Source: Hymenopellis radicata
Taxonomy: Eukaryota; Basidiomycota; Agaricomycetes; Agaricales; Physalacriaceae
Direction: 5' to 3'
DNA length: 64,000 bases
NCBI GenBank assembly: GCA_015501595.1
Contig: JADNRX010000032.1
Span: 124,001 to 188,000, forward strand
The position numbers and the translations under genes are program-made. Shown here in pieces: positions 1 through 12,815 of the stretch (its first letter is position 1; the number at the start of each line of letters is the position of its first letter). The notes under the pieces were generated by a model, which saw nothing but the letters and a program-made list of their open reading frames with translations, was not told the origin of the DNA and did no database searches.

Positions 1-1
1 T

Positions 2-3000
2 AATTCTCTCGGCTCTAAACCGGTCTTTGTTCGTACCCCTACCGTCGAAGCCAGTACCACCAGCAGAACCTTGCCTACTTTGGGAGATATTGCCGATGAC
101 CATCGCAGGGTGAGTTTTCATCGAAATAATATTTTGTGGCGCCAACTAAATATGCTGTAAAGACTCAATCTCCCGTCCGACAACACAGTTCGGCTTCCCT
201 TCTTTTCGGTACCCAACCCTCGACTCAGCTCAAAGGTCGATTTTTTTTTTCGCCCTCGTATTCTCCTTCTCATAGCTCTACAGCTCGTACCGTCAACAAA
301 GCGACGCGTGCTCTCCAGGACCTTGATGCCTATAAAACGCCGCTCCAGCCTACTCGCATCCGTGAAAGCAAGTCTCAATTTGGCTTCGTTGCCGACCCTA
401 CGGATATGTTCAGTCGTAAAAAGTCGTATCAAAGGATGCCGGGTGCACGTGGCCCGGAAGCTAAAAGTGCTCACAAGGCCAACAAGACCAAACCCTATGC
501 TGGTGAGGCCGGTATCAAAAAACATCTTGCTCGCAACAAGCTTGCAGTCGCTGAGGAGCAGCAAGCCGCCTCCGAAGCTCATACTCCCTTGCGTAAGGAT
601 GACGAATCCATGCCAGCTGACCCAAAGCCCGCATCAGAACCGCTCAAGGAAGTGAAGCTTCCAGATGACAAGGGGGAGACTTTCAAACCGATTGACAAGA
701 AGAGCACCATCCCATCGCAGTCATCACTCCGTGTAGGACGCACTTTCCCGTCTCGTAATCACATCGATCGTCCGGCTGCGAGACCTGGAAAGTCCAAGTT
801 TTCGGCTTCATTTGACGAGGACGATGAAGATAAGGATGACGAGGAGTCCAAGAAGGAACGTGAAATGATGGAAGAGGCAGCGAAACGTGTTCCCATTTTC
901 ACCATGCCGACAAGCTTTAGTTTTGCGAAGGATGTAAGTTCGGCTCTCATCTTCAGTTTCCATGTGATCCTTATGAATTCCCAGACGTCACCCATCCAGA
1001 ACGCGGAGACTGCTAAGGAACCGCCTATCCCATCCCTTCCATTCTCTATCGCGGGCTCTTCATCGGCTGTCTTTGGCAAATCGGCGGTCGCGACTCCGTC
1101 TGTCGGGCCAGCCGAGTCTAACCAAGCAACAATTCCGGCTCCCGTCACTGTTGGAAGTAGTGCCGATGTTCCTACCGCCTCTGGTGCTGTCCCGAACTTC
1201 TTCAGCAACAGCAAGGCACCTGCTCCTGCTCCTGTTGCCCCGGTGAACTTTTCACTTCCTGTACCAGAGTCGGCTCAGTCGGCGCCTTCTCTACCATTTG
1301 CGCTTGCGCCGAAACCTGCTCCAGTAGCTGTCAACAATGCAGATGATAAGAAGGAGCCACAGAGCACACAGGGCCATCCCTTTACATTCGGCGCTCCAGC
1401 GACGGAAACGCCAATGTCCGCCGCTTTCGGTGCATCGACAGTGTCAGGCTCATTGTTCGGTCAACAGAAGAACGAGGGTAATGCACCGGCACCACCCTCC
1501 AAGTCGTTGTTCGCCCCCCAAAGTGATGCCAAACCTTCGCTTTTCTCATTTTCCAAGCCTTCTGTGTCGGAGAGCCCAGCCGAAGTACCAAAGCCTGTAG
1601 GGGGAAACTCTTCGGAGTCTCAGAGAGCTGCACAGACTCTTTTTGGCGTCGCGGCCGCTGCTCCCGCTGCTACCAATTTCTCGTCCAAACCCGCCGGGTC
1701 AACCTCCTCGCCGTTCATGTTCGGTGCTCTTAAAACAGATGCAGCTCCAGCATCCACAGTCATGTTCACATTTGGAGCGCCCAAGGTGGCTACAACTACA
1801 AGTGAGGCGCCTGCTGCTGACCCTTCGAAGAGCTTTGCCTTTGGCACATCTTTACCAACGCCCAAGGATGATGCACCAGTAAAGGCACCTTTTAGCTTTG
1901 GTGCCCCAACACCGACGACCGAAGCTCCCAAGTCGGCTTTCGCCTTTGGCGCAGCCAAGGAGGACACACCAAAACAGCCGACCTTCTCGCTGGGGCAATC
2001 TACTGCTCCTCAGAGCAATGGAACAAGCCAGGATCCCCCGAAGACTGCTTTTGCCTTTGGGTCATCGTCTACGACTCAAGCGAACGGCGCCTTTAGTTTT
2101 GGTGGCGCACTCAGCGCCCCTCCTGTGTCGGATGGGGGAGAGAAGAAAGGTTTTGCTTTTCCCTCTCCTACTACTGCCCCTGCGAGTCCTGCCACAGGAT
2201 TCTCTTTCGGCAACGGGTCTACCAGCGTGGATGCACCCAAACCCTTTGCGTTTGGTTCATCTGCTCCAGCGCGTACGGCTACGCCGCCCAACCAGGACAT
2301 GGGCATGGACTCCATGGATGAAAGCCCTACACGAGACGTCTCCGCCCCGAAGATAGCGGAGCCGCGACCTACGTTAGGCGGCGGTGGGTTCTCCTTTGGC
2401 AACCCGACTAGCTCTGGCTTCGGGGCTCAAACTAATGCACCTCCTACGTCCACCACCCCGACATTTAGCTTTGGAACGTCCTCCTCCTCGTCTCACCCCT
2501 TCGCCAAGACGGATAAGCCTGAAGAGACTAAGGGCGGATTCGGCGCCTTTGGACAATCCAATGGCAACTCCGGATTCTCGTTCAATCGCAAAGTCGAGGA
2601 TCCTCCACGTCCAGCGACGGCTGGATCATTCTCTTTCGGCTCTCCTACTTCCGCACCCGCTTCTGGTACGGCGTTTCCTTTCGGTGGTCCTGGGAATAAT
2701 AGTACGGGAAGTACGACGTTCGTGTCGGGCCCTTTATCTGCGCCCAATAGTCCATCCACGTTCAACAATGCCACTGCGTCCCCATCGTTTGCATTTGGTG
2801 CCCTTCCGACAACGACTAATCCCTTTGGTTTTGGGTCGCAGCCTGCTTCACCGGCGCCAGGCAACGCTGCCCTTCCCTCGTCTGTGTTTGGAGGTGGTTC
2901 GACCAACGGTTTCGGTGCGCCTGCTGGAGCCGCATCATCGAATCCTTTTGGAGCCCCGACCACGCCTTCTGCATCTAGTGGGGGAAATCTGTTCACCATT

Positions 3001-3078
3001 GGTGCCGCCCCTTCCGCCGCCCTCGGTGGTGCTAGGCAGATCAAGAAACTGCCTAACCGCCGGGCTGCCAAGCGCTAG
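2..3078 (+). CDS. FG-repeat nucleoporin, 5' end outside window
   Basis: About 990 residues are visible and the start lies upstream. The first visible exon (frame from base 2) ends at 109; a 53-nt intron (110-162) joins in phase 0, and a second in-frame 51-nt intron (934-984) has good GTAAGT/CCAG borders. The N-terminal third is basic and charged, including an acidic D/E/K stretch near 810-860. From about 1030 onward the protein is a low-complexity Pro/Ala/Ser/Thr chain with some 25 FG, FxFG and AFAFG/SFSFG repeats, the material of the nuclear pore permeability barrier. The tail after a last NLFTIG is a basic IKKLPNRRAAKR, which recalls the Nup153/POM121/Nup1 pattern of an FxIG motif followed by a basic end. 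FG nucleoporin is certain from composition; assignment to the Nup1/Nup153 type is inference. Confidence 0.88.
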
Positions 3079-3491
3079 GTGCTCTACCTTTCCCAAAATC
3101 ATTTTCTCCTGACATTATCTTCCTTTTTCTTGCATTCAACCATACATCCAGCCATTATCTATAAACTGCAAGCGCCGTCATATATCTTGTCCTCACTTAT
3201 CATCCACCCATCCTGTTGTTATATCTTTCTTCTTCGGTTTCCATGGAGTTATATTCGATCCACTGTATCACGTTAGGGATTTCTCATCGCAGGCTCAAGG
3301 CCGCATCAGACGCATCTGGCTCAAGGCCAACATCAGCACATACAATCACCATTTCTTTCTCGTATAACTCATTCACCATGCTATACATATAATCATTGTT
3401 TCCGTGTTTCAATTTGTATCATACTCCAATCAATTGCCACTTGTGGTATATACTGTGCACATAATGGGTTTCTAAGATACAGTGAGAACAA
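3079..3491. other. Convergent intergenic region
   Basis: This 413-base gap lies between the stop of the nucleoporin and the predicted stop of Cwc15, which point towards each other. It is AT-rich and T-rich, as expected of two 3' UTRs. No coding or structural signal was seen. Confidence 0.5.
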
Positions 3492-4483
3492 TTACTGAGA
3501 GACGAGTGAGTCAGGTTTTGTGTTAAAGCAACGCTAACGAGCATTACCTTGATGAATTTGGCCATGAATTTCCTGGAAGCCATGAGCCATGTTCGATCTC
3601 CATAAAGTGAATACGCACTTGTGGAACTCTGTCCGTAGCAAATCGTTGACAAACTGACCTTGGCCCTTGTTGCGAGTGTCCATGGCCTGGTTCTTGAATA
3701 TTAAGTCTGGTTAGAAAGTTGTGATGAGTACGGTATAACATCATTGACAAGTAACCTCACCATCGTCCCAACGTCGCTTCACAGAGAATGTTCCCGGCGC
3801 TGTTGTGTTAATTCCGGTTGGCGCCTGACCCAGCGCGGCCGCAAGGTTGAGTAACGGGTTTGCAGTCGCGATTTCTGCCTCGCGCGATGCCGCCTGAGAC
3901 GCGGATGCCTCGCGTTCTTGGCGTTCCTTATCCTCTGCGCGTTCGCGCTTGATCTTCTCGAGCTCCCGCAAGAGTTCCGCCTCTTCGTCCTCGTCGTCGG
4001 AGTCAGAGTCTTCGTCGCTAGAAAAAGCTAAATGTTGCAAAGCAATTGGTCAACAATTCGGCGCACCTATCATCAGCGTCGTCGGCTCCCTTGTCATCCT
4101 TCTTGCCCTGCTCCTCATCATCGTCCTTGTCCAACTCGATATCCTGCAGCAATTTCCGCCGTTTGTTGGCCTCGTCGTCGACTGGCATATCCTCAATTAA
4201 GGGCGCCTTGCCTTCAGCCTTTCTCTTCTTATTCCGAGCCTCCTGCTCCGCCGCTAAAAGTTCTGCACGCAAGTCACGTTTCTTGACTTCCTCCGTCGAT
4301 GTCTGTCCGACTTGGCTATGCAGCGACTGAATTGAATTTATGGCCACAAATGAATGCTAAATGTGCGCACCGGAACTTGAGTTTTGTGTGGGCGGCCATG
4401 TCCCGCGTAGAGAACTGGCGTGAGCCGCCCTTGACATCCTTGGCCTGGGCGGGATCCCATGTTGGTCTGTGGGCGGTCGACAT
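3492..4483 (-). CDS. CWC15: Pre-mRNA splicing factor Cwc15 (Cwf15/AD002)
   Basis: A component of the Prp19-associated spliceosome complex. Six exons read 4483-4371, 4315-4067, 4017-3761, 3706-3619, 3572-3548 and 3494-3492, giving 244 residues, near the family's usual size. The start MSTAHRPTWDPAQ matches the family's MTTAxRPTxxPA opening, followed by AAHTKLKFRQ, a lysine-rich middle, the acidic SSDEDSDSDDEDEEAELL segment, the coiled LLRELEKIKRERAE helix, NPLLNL, and the diagnostic VKRRWDDDLIFKN and FVNDLLRTEFHKKFM blocks. Conserved phase across each junction fixed the acceptors. The last intron (3547-3495) leaves the stop TAA as the whole coding part of the final exon; failing to splice it would add an unrelated tail. 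No frame break was found. Confidence 0.93.
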
Positions 4484-4902
4484 TGCGGAGGATTGAAGTC
4501 AAGCCAGGCAGGCAGTGGCGGTGCGCCTCAAGGCTTTACCAAATAGAGACAATCAAGGTGAACGATCTTTCTACTTACCTGTGCTTCAGACTGTTTCGGC
4601 ACACAGGTTTCGTCTGTTTAGCGCGCTCTCGAACTGCCCAGCTGGCAATGCTACATGCCTTCATGAATAACGACTTGTTCTCGGACTCGGCTGGTGTGGA
4701 TCCACAGCTATCTCCTGTCGTCTTCTAGGTTTCTTGGCGTCTAATGATCTCTATCGCACTTCCTACTTCAATCCGTTGTACTGTCTCAGTGATTGTGGCT
4801 TGATTGGAGTATGCGGTCTCGTCACGCCGCTAGCGAGTAGATGTCTCATTTTTAGCCCAATATATACCGTCTCGACACTGGTTGCCCGTTCAGAGTTTCA
4901 AC
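4484..4902. promoter_or_regulatory. Divergent upstream region Cwc15 / Kre6-like
   Basis: This 419-base stretch lies between the two ATG codons and must hold both promoters. A TATATA run at about 4860-4866, 37-43 bases before the Kre6-like ATG at 4903, is a plausible TATA-like element or simply 5' UTR. No conserved protein is encoded here. Confidence 0.35.
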
Positions 4903-6532
4903 ATGGTTTCCTCTTCTCCGCCTCTCATCGATGGCTTCGAAGAGCCCGACTTTGAGTTCCGCAACCTGTCTTCGTCGTTCTTTCCGCCAATAGCACCGGA
5001 CGGCGCGATTGCACCGCCCGCTTTACCTCTCAAACCGCTGTATCCATCCCAAGCGGGTTTTCATGGCCGTAAACTGTCGCAGAATGGAGGGCCTCCCTCT
5101 CCGCTTTCTGAGGTTTTCCCGTCCTCCCTCTCGCTAGAGTCTGATGGCTCTTCCGAGGGCCGCAATACGGAATCTACGTCGTCCTCCAGTACTCCCACGC
5201 GTTCTGGCTCCTCAAAGAGCTACACCTGCTCCCCTTTGAATCCAACCGTAGTGCCTTCAGCCGTAACCGTTGTTCCCCGAGTGAGGCGGTCACAGAGCAT
5301 CGATATCGCTCGCCTCCCTTCAGAAGACATTCGCGCATTCAGGAAGCCAACTTTGGACGGATCGCGTGGCGGCTCTATGATTCTATATCGTCTAGTGGAT
5401 GTGACCCAACCCACGACAACGATTGTTGCACCCTTTCGGATGTCCCATGCCCACCGCGATTCCGTCGCATCGTCTTCAGGTGACTCTGTCATCTCATTAT
5501 CGCCGGACTCCAAGTACCCGCTTTTCAGCAGCTCAACCGAACGCGGCATGGTCGCCTATTCATTCGACCCGCTTCTTGACGACATGACCGACGATGAAGA
5601 TGACATGTTTGGAGAGGATAAGAAGCCGACTCACATTTCACGCCGGCGCTTGGGAAATGTCGTCGCGTTGGTATTGCTCGTGATTGGGCTCTTGAGTTTG
5701 CTAGTGGTCTATCCCGTGGTTGCATTCTACAGAGCGAACCATCGAGATCGACGCATAGTGGATAACCCATACATCAACTCGACTGGTCAGGCTGAGCCAA
5801 CTATAGTGGCGAATAACAACAACCGACGGAGTCAGATTCCTTTAACGTGAGTTGCCGAATTCTATTGCTAAAGTTGATCTCAATTCGTTTTAGATTTGAC
5901 CTCCATAATACTGTTCCTTACATCAACCCGGAAATGTCGCACCTCAATCGCCCTACAGCGGGTTCAATGATCATCTTCAGTGACGAATTCGAACGAGATG
6001 GAGATTCGCTTGCTCGAGGTATGTGTCAACGTGCGCTTCTTGTACTCTGCCCTGACATTCTTGTTCAGGCCAAGATTTTGTCTGGCGTATTTCTAACCCG
6101 ACTACCGTGTCATCCTCGTTCGCGCATATCCACCAGGGCAACATGATCATAAATTCCTCGTCTTCGCCTCTCGGAGTCCTTCACATCCGCAAGCCTATCT
6201 GTCTATCCTCCGGTTTTCTCGAAATATCGTATCGCTTGCAAGGACAATCAAAGACGCGTGAGTTCTTTGTGAGTATTCATTCCAGATGTGGTTTGTGTTT
6301 CTGACTGTACGAGCAGTGGGCGCATGACGCTCAGACCGGCGCAGTCTGGTTGGATATCAACATTGATAATTTGGACATGGGCTGGGAAGCTCCAGTGGTT
6401 TGGATCGATTATGTTCGCGTATTCCAGCGTGCTCATGATACCTCTTCATGTTCGGAAGCTTCTTATACGAAAACAGTTTCATTTTCTCCTTCTCTGATAC
6501 ATGATTATTCAAGGGACTCTGGACAACACTGA
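4903..6532 (+). CDS. Kre6/Skn1-like type II membrane protein with shortened GH16-type domain
   Basis: Four exons (4903-5846, 5894-6018, 6069-6268, 6317-6532) give 494 residues, clearly shorter than the roughly 650-720 usual for Kre6/Skn1 beta-1,6-glucan synthesis proteins. Residues 1-245 are a Ser/Pro-rich cytosolic tail ending in an acidic patch (DDMTDDEDDMFGEDKK). One membrane helix follows (VVALVLLVIGLLSLLVVYPV, about 252-271), the type II layout of the family. Beyond it come NPYINST, a family-like MIIFSDEFERDGDS (compare FSDEFNxDGR), GFLEISYRLQG (compare GxLEVSxxLPG) and the C-terminal VVWIDYVRVFQR (compare MRIDWIRVYQ). The 200-300 residues that normally lie between the last two, with the catalytic ExDxxE-type glutamates, are missing: only about 40 residues separate them. 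It may be a non-catalytic paralogue. Family call from motifs; loss of activity is inference. Confidence 0.68.
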
Positions 6533-6715
6533 TACCTATTTACCTGCTGCATTTCACGGACTGGATTGGCTCGGACCCTCTGTTATACACTGTATCATAT
6601 TTGTATCGTAATCATCTTGTACTCTTGGACATACAAAAATCCACGCTCGTTCTTGGCTCGTTCACGACTTTAATTGTGATCGTCACATCACGCGCTTTCT
6701 TGCTCTCATCCTTCA

Positions 6716-8525
6716 ATGCCGCGGGAGATTGTTACCGTGCAATTGGGCCAATGTGGCAACCAAAGTGTGTCCTAACCTGCTTTGACCACCATCGTGAATC
6801 GAATACAATGTAACAGTGGGCTCGGTGTACTGGCAACGGTTATGCGCCGAGCATGGGATCAGCAAGGAGGGTATCGTTGAAGAGTGGGCGACCGAGGGTG
6901 GCGACAGGAAGGACGTGTTTTTCTACCAGGCTGACGATGAGCACTACATTCCACGCGCTATCCTTGTCGATCTAGAGCCTCGCGTGAGCATAGTTCGAGA
7001 TTTTGTCGTGTTTAGTCTACTAATTAGAGCCAGGTCATCAACAATATCCTCGCATCTCCTTACGCCAATCTCTACAATCCCGAAAACATCTTTGTATCAA
7101 AGGACGGCGGTGGTGCAGGCAACAACTGGGCGCAGGGCTACTCGGCGGGCGAACGGATATACGAAGAAGTGATGGAGATGATAGACCGCGAAGCTGAGGC
7201 AGCGATTCGTTGGAGGTACGCTCCAAACACGTCACGTAACAGTTGAACACACAAAGACTATTGCAGGGCTTCATGCTGATGCACTCAATAGCAGGAGGAA
7301 CAGGCTCGGGCCTTGGGTCGTTTCTTCTTGAGCGACTCAACGACAAATTTCCAAAGAAACTCATACAGACATATAGTGTCTTCCCCAATGCGCAGGAAGG
7401 CGACGTCGTTGTTCAGCCCTACAATTCTCTCCTTACGTTGAAGCGCCTAGTCAATCATGCCGATTCGGTCGTCGTTCTGGATAACGGCGCCTTGGCTCGT
7501 ATATCCGCGGACAGGCTCCATGTGCAGACGCCCAGCTTCGACCAGACAAACCAGTTGGTGGGTAGTGTATCATTGTAGATTGATCCTTCTGACTACGTTC
7601 TTTTAGGTGTCCACCGTGATGGCAGCAAGTACTCAGACCCTCCGCTATCCTGGTTACATGAACAATGACCTCGTTGGCATAATCGCGTCACTGATACCGA
7701 CGCCGCGCTGCCACTTCTTGATGACTTCCTATACCCCATTCACAAGTGACCAAATTGACAAAGTGAACTCTCGACTGACAAACCGATTTATGTGCTTATC
7801 TCAGTCTCTAGGCCAAGCCCATACGGAGAACAACTGTTCTCGATGTCATGCGGCGTCTTCTCCAGCCCAAAAATCGGATGGTATCAACCTCACCTAGCAA
7901 AACAGCGTGCTACATCTCGATTTTGAACATCATTCAAGGGGATGTCGATCCTACGGATGTTCGTACCCACATGATGTGCAGGAATGCGTATTGATTCTGG
8001 AATAGGTTCACCAATCGTTACTGCGCATTCGTGAGCGACAATTGGCCAACTTTATACCTTGGGGGCCGTCGTCAATCCAAGTCGCCTTGACGCGCAAGTC
8101 TCCTTATATTGCTACAAATCATCGTGTAAGCGGATTAATGCTCGCTAATCATACAAGCATTGCGTCGGTGGGGTTTCCATGAGATATTCGAGTGTCTTCT
8201 TTCTCACGTGTTGATCTAGCTTTTCAAGCGTATGTTGGATCAATTCGACAAATTGAAGCGGAGAAACGCGTTCATGGACCAGTACAAGAAGGAGAAGATG
8301 TTTGAGAACGGGCTGGAGGAGTTTGACGATGCGCGGTGAGTTCGATATTCGGTTTGTGTCTTACGAGTCTGATTTTTGGGCAGTGCTACATGTGACGAGC
8401 TGCTCAAGGAGTACAAGGCTTGCGAGAGCGGAGACTATATCACCTATGTATGTTAACCGTTCATTTCAGCTTGAAAGACTGGACTGATATCAATTTAGGG
8501 TGGCCCGGATGGGGAGGGATCATGA
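6716..8525 (+). CDS. Gamma-tubulin
   Basis: The microtubule-nucleating tubulin of the spindle pole body. Ten exons: 6716-6764, 6817-6983, 7034-7215, 7267-7557, 7607-7762, 7812-7958, 8006-8167, 8220-8335, 8384-8447, 8499-8525; about 453 residues, the family length. [16 protein letters not shown] opens the protein; the GTP-binding GGTGSGLGS glycine loop, [56 protein letters not shown] and [19 protein letters not shown] follow in order and distinguish gamma- from alpha/beta-tubulin. One base appears to be missing in exon 3 at about 7198: the DNA after it encodes GSDSLE in the wrong frame, immediately before a normal splice to [11 protein letters not shown]. The reading frame could otherwise be rescued by an acceptor 10 bases upstream (exon from 7257), giving a non-conserved insert. 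In an essential gene an indel error is likelier. Confidence 0.95.
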
Positions 8526-8708
8526 AATTGCACGATCTGTAGCAAATATGTAGTATATGGGATTTATCTACGTGTTATACTTTTCTGTTGAACTTGTATT
8601 TGGATTTGGATTTTGCACGCGCAGTGAGTGTGAGTTGAGCGTGAGAATTACCGCTTCGTCTGCTGCTAAACCCATTTGAAGCAGAAGCTTCAAACAACTA
8701 CTGTCCGA

Positions 8709-10423
8709 ATGGAAAGTGAGATACTTTGTGATGCATTCATACCTGACATCCTTTCAAGTATCGTCGTGCCCGCGATGTGGGTTCAATGCGTTGAACCAAC
8801 CACCTCGTGCCTGTGATCAACCCTCACCATACAACGACCTCCTTGCCGCCGTAATCCCTCCTACGACCGCGCTTGACACGCGCACAAATATCAGGTGTTT
8901 CATTGGCAGTCTTCGCCGGGACCTTGCAGAGACCAATGCAAACATTGAGCGACTTGGTAATGCGCTAGCAGCCGCCACGGAGGAGCGCAAGGCCATCTCC
9001 AAAATGCTGAATGCGCACATAGCTTTGCAGCCCCCATCCATGACCTGCCTCCCGAAATGCTTGCCTCCATCTTCTCGTACGCGTTTGAACGCCCCTTCCG
9101 AGTTTACGATTACGATCAAGGTCCCTGGTTGTTGGCTAGTGTCTGTCGCAGATGGAGGGACGTGGTGTGGGATACGCCGAGGCTGTGGTCGTCCTTCTCA
9201 GCATCCTGTGTCTCAGGCTGGGCATCTCCCGACAATGACATGCTGGACAAACGTCAAACGCTCGTACGTCTATTCGTCCTGCAGGAGGTGTTGGCCCGTT
9301 CGGGACAATGCGAACTCGCAATAACGTTTACCGACGATGACCTTCGGATACCATACTACAGGGCGGTATTTCGCAACCACTGCAACTTGTCGCGTCTCTA
9401 TGACTTGACTATTCGCTACCAGTTGTGAGTGCTGCCGATGGTCCCCACTAATGCCATATTCCATACCTTAAAAAGGCTGAAGATAACCATCACGTCGCCG
9501 TCTTATGACGTAAGAGCAGAGATTGGTCGCGATTTCTTCAACATTGCGTCGCGCGCCCCGCAGCTGCTCGATGTGGACATAGCAGTCGACGGGCTTCTAC
9601 CCTGTCCTCGAACCATCGTCCTTCCCTGGTCGCAGTTGCTATACCTTCGTGTCGGTTTTGCGGAGGACCGTACTCAAGATCTAATATCATATCCCAGTGC
9701 TCCAACCTCATCTCCCTCCACGTTGGACATGACACTGGACGACACGCTTCACCCCCAACTACTTTGACTCGACTAGAGTCCATCGAAACGCTTGAACATC
9801 TTATCTGTCCGTCTCTGCAGACACTGAGCGTCAGATGTCCGACGGGTACACCTACCGAGGACGACGTTCAGACTGTCCTTAATCTCTCAACACGTGCTCG
9901 CGATACTTTGTGGAAGGGCGTCTTTACACTTACAGTGAATGTTAGAGCTCTGATTCAGAATGCCGCCTATGGGCTGTTCCAGAGAACCATGGCGAGCCTT
10001 TCAAGTATCAGTCACTTGGAGTTTGACATTCAGTATGCGATGTCGATAGCCGAGTCCGATCACTTTTTTTCCATTCTGCACGCCGACAACGTTCCTATCT
10101 GCTTCCCACAGCTTCTCGTATTGAAGCTTAATGTTGTCTCCATAGCAGATCTTTGCTGCAATGGGGACACAAATTCGGCCTTCATCACTGCCATAGAATC
10201 TCGCCGTAATAGTGCGCCGAGTGGAGCACCTCTCCACTCCCTTTTGCGTTCTCTCCATATTCTCTACAGCCTTGAGCTTTCGAAAAAATTGTTTCGATAT
10301 GCGACATCTTTCGGTCTAACTCCTCCGAGTCAGGTGGTTTCGACAACTGAGCTGTACAGTCGGTTGGAGATACTGAGAAAAGACGGATTAGACGTCAAGA
10401 TTGGTGGGCTTATCATTCATTGA
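8709..10423 (+). pseudogene. F-box/leucine-rich family member, frame-disrupted (copy 1)
   Basis: Related to three other genes here (21.9, 24.2 and 30.7-32.5 kb). A 7-base first exon (8709-8715) and a 43-nt intron (8716-8758) lead to SSCPRCGF, the same arrangement as copy 4. Next come SPYNDLLAAVIPP, a coiled segment with FIGSLRRDLAETNANIERL, then the F-box core (HDLPPEMLASIFSYAFERPF...PWLLASVCRRWRDVVWDTPRLWSSF) and a leucine-rich body (FFNIASRAPQLLDVDI, LPWSQLLYL, HLICPSLQTLSV). Such proteins recruit targets to SCF ubiquitin ligases. Breaks: -1 in a C run at 9031-9035, an in-frame TGA at 9426-9428, and -1 near 9693-9695. The TGA lies within a possible 51-nt intron (9425-9475). The end may be a spliced exon a little downstream, as in the paralogues. 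Could be a live gene with indel errors. Confidence 0.62.
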
Positions 10424-10790
10424 TTCAGAGTTTGGTTCGTTAACCCGCTGTTAGAAAAGCGCGAGGTGATGTAGTCATGCAGCTCCTACTTAGTTGAGAA
10501 GATTGTGAGCACTCCATCTTCCTCGCGTGGAGTCGGACTGACGAGACCAGTCGGCAGTCGCAATTGAATGCAGCTTGTCTATGGGAAGGTTTACTAGCAG
10601 CACGTATCCCTTCTCCGAGAGCAAGTTGAACATACACCTTGACTTTTGGTAGTTGAATGTGATGCATAACATATTTTGACGTTCCATTATCCGTTTGTTC
10701 CCAAGTGAAGGCATCGACGTCAAGCTGTCCTGGATGTGGCAAACACGGATGCAAAGAATACGCCGATTAAGAGCCCATAATATGATACAT
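10424..10790. other. Convergent intergenic region
   Basis: About 370 bases between the F-box copy 1 stop and the predicted Rpt1 stop. A short alternative last exon of the F-box gene could lie at its left edge (intron-like bases from 10405 to about 10455). No other conserved coding signal was seen. Confidence 0.4.
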
Positions 10791-12685
<1,895 letters not shown>

Positions 12686-12815
12686 GGTGACGAGGAGATG
12701 AGAGTGGGAGGGAGACCTGAATTCCAGTTACGCGTCGCTCACGTGGTCACCGGCATCTGCCGAACGTGGAGCAGTGCAACGAATGGCCTCCTAAACTCGC
12801 AAGGAGACTACGACA
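12686..12815. promoter_or_regulatory. Bidirectional promoter Rpt1 / Vma1
   Basis: The two start codons face away from each other across 130 bases, so both promoters and both 5' UTRs share this segment. It holds a CACGTGG E-box-like sequence (about 12739-12745). Shared control is inference from spacing. Confidence 0.5.

Noticed and set aside
2076..3071. Long antisense frames opposite the FG nucleoporin
   Set aside because: They arise from the repetitive Pro/Gly/Ala codons of the FG repeats on the other strand and are shadows.
7081..7390. Antisense frame inside gamma-tubulin
   Set aside because: Shadow of a strongly conserved coding sequence.
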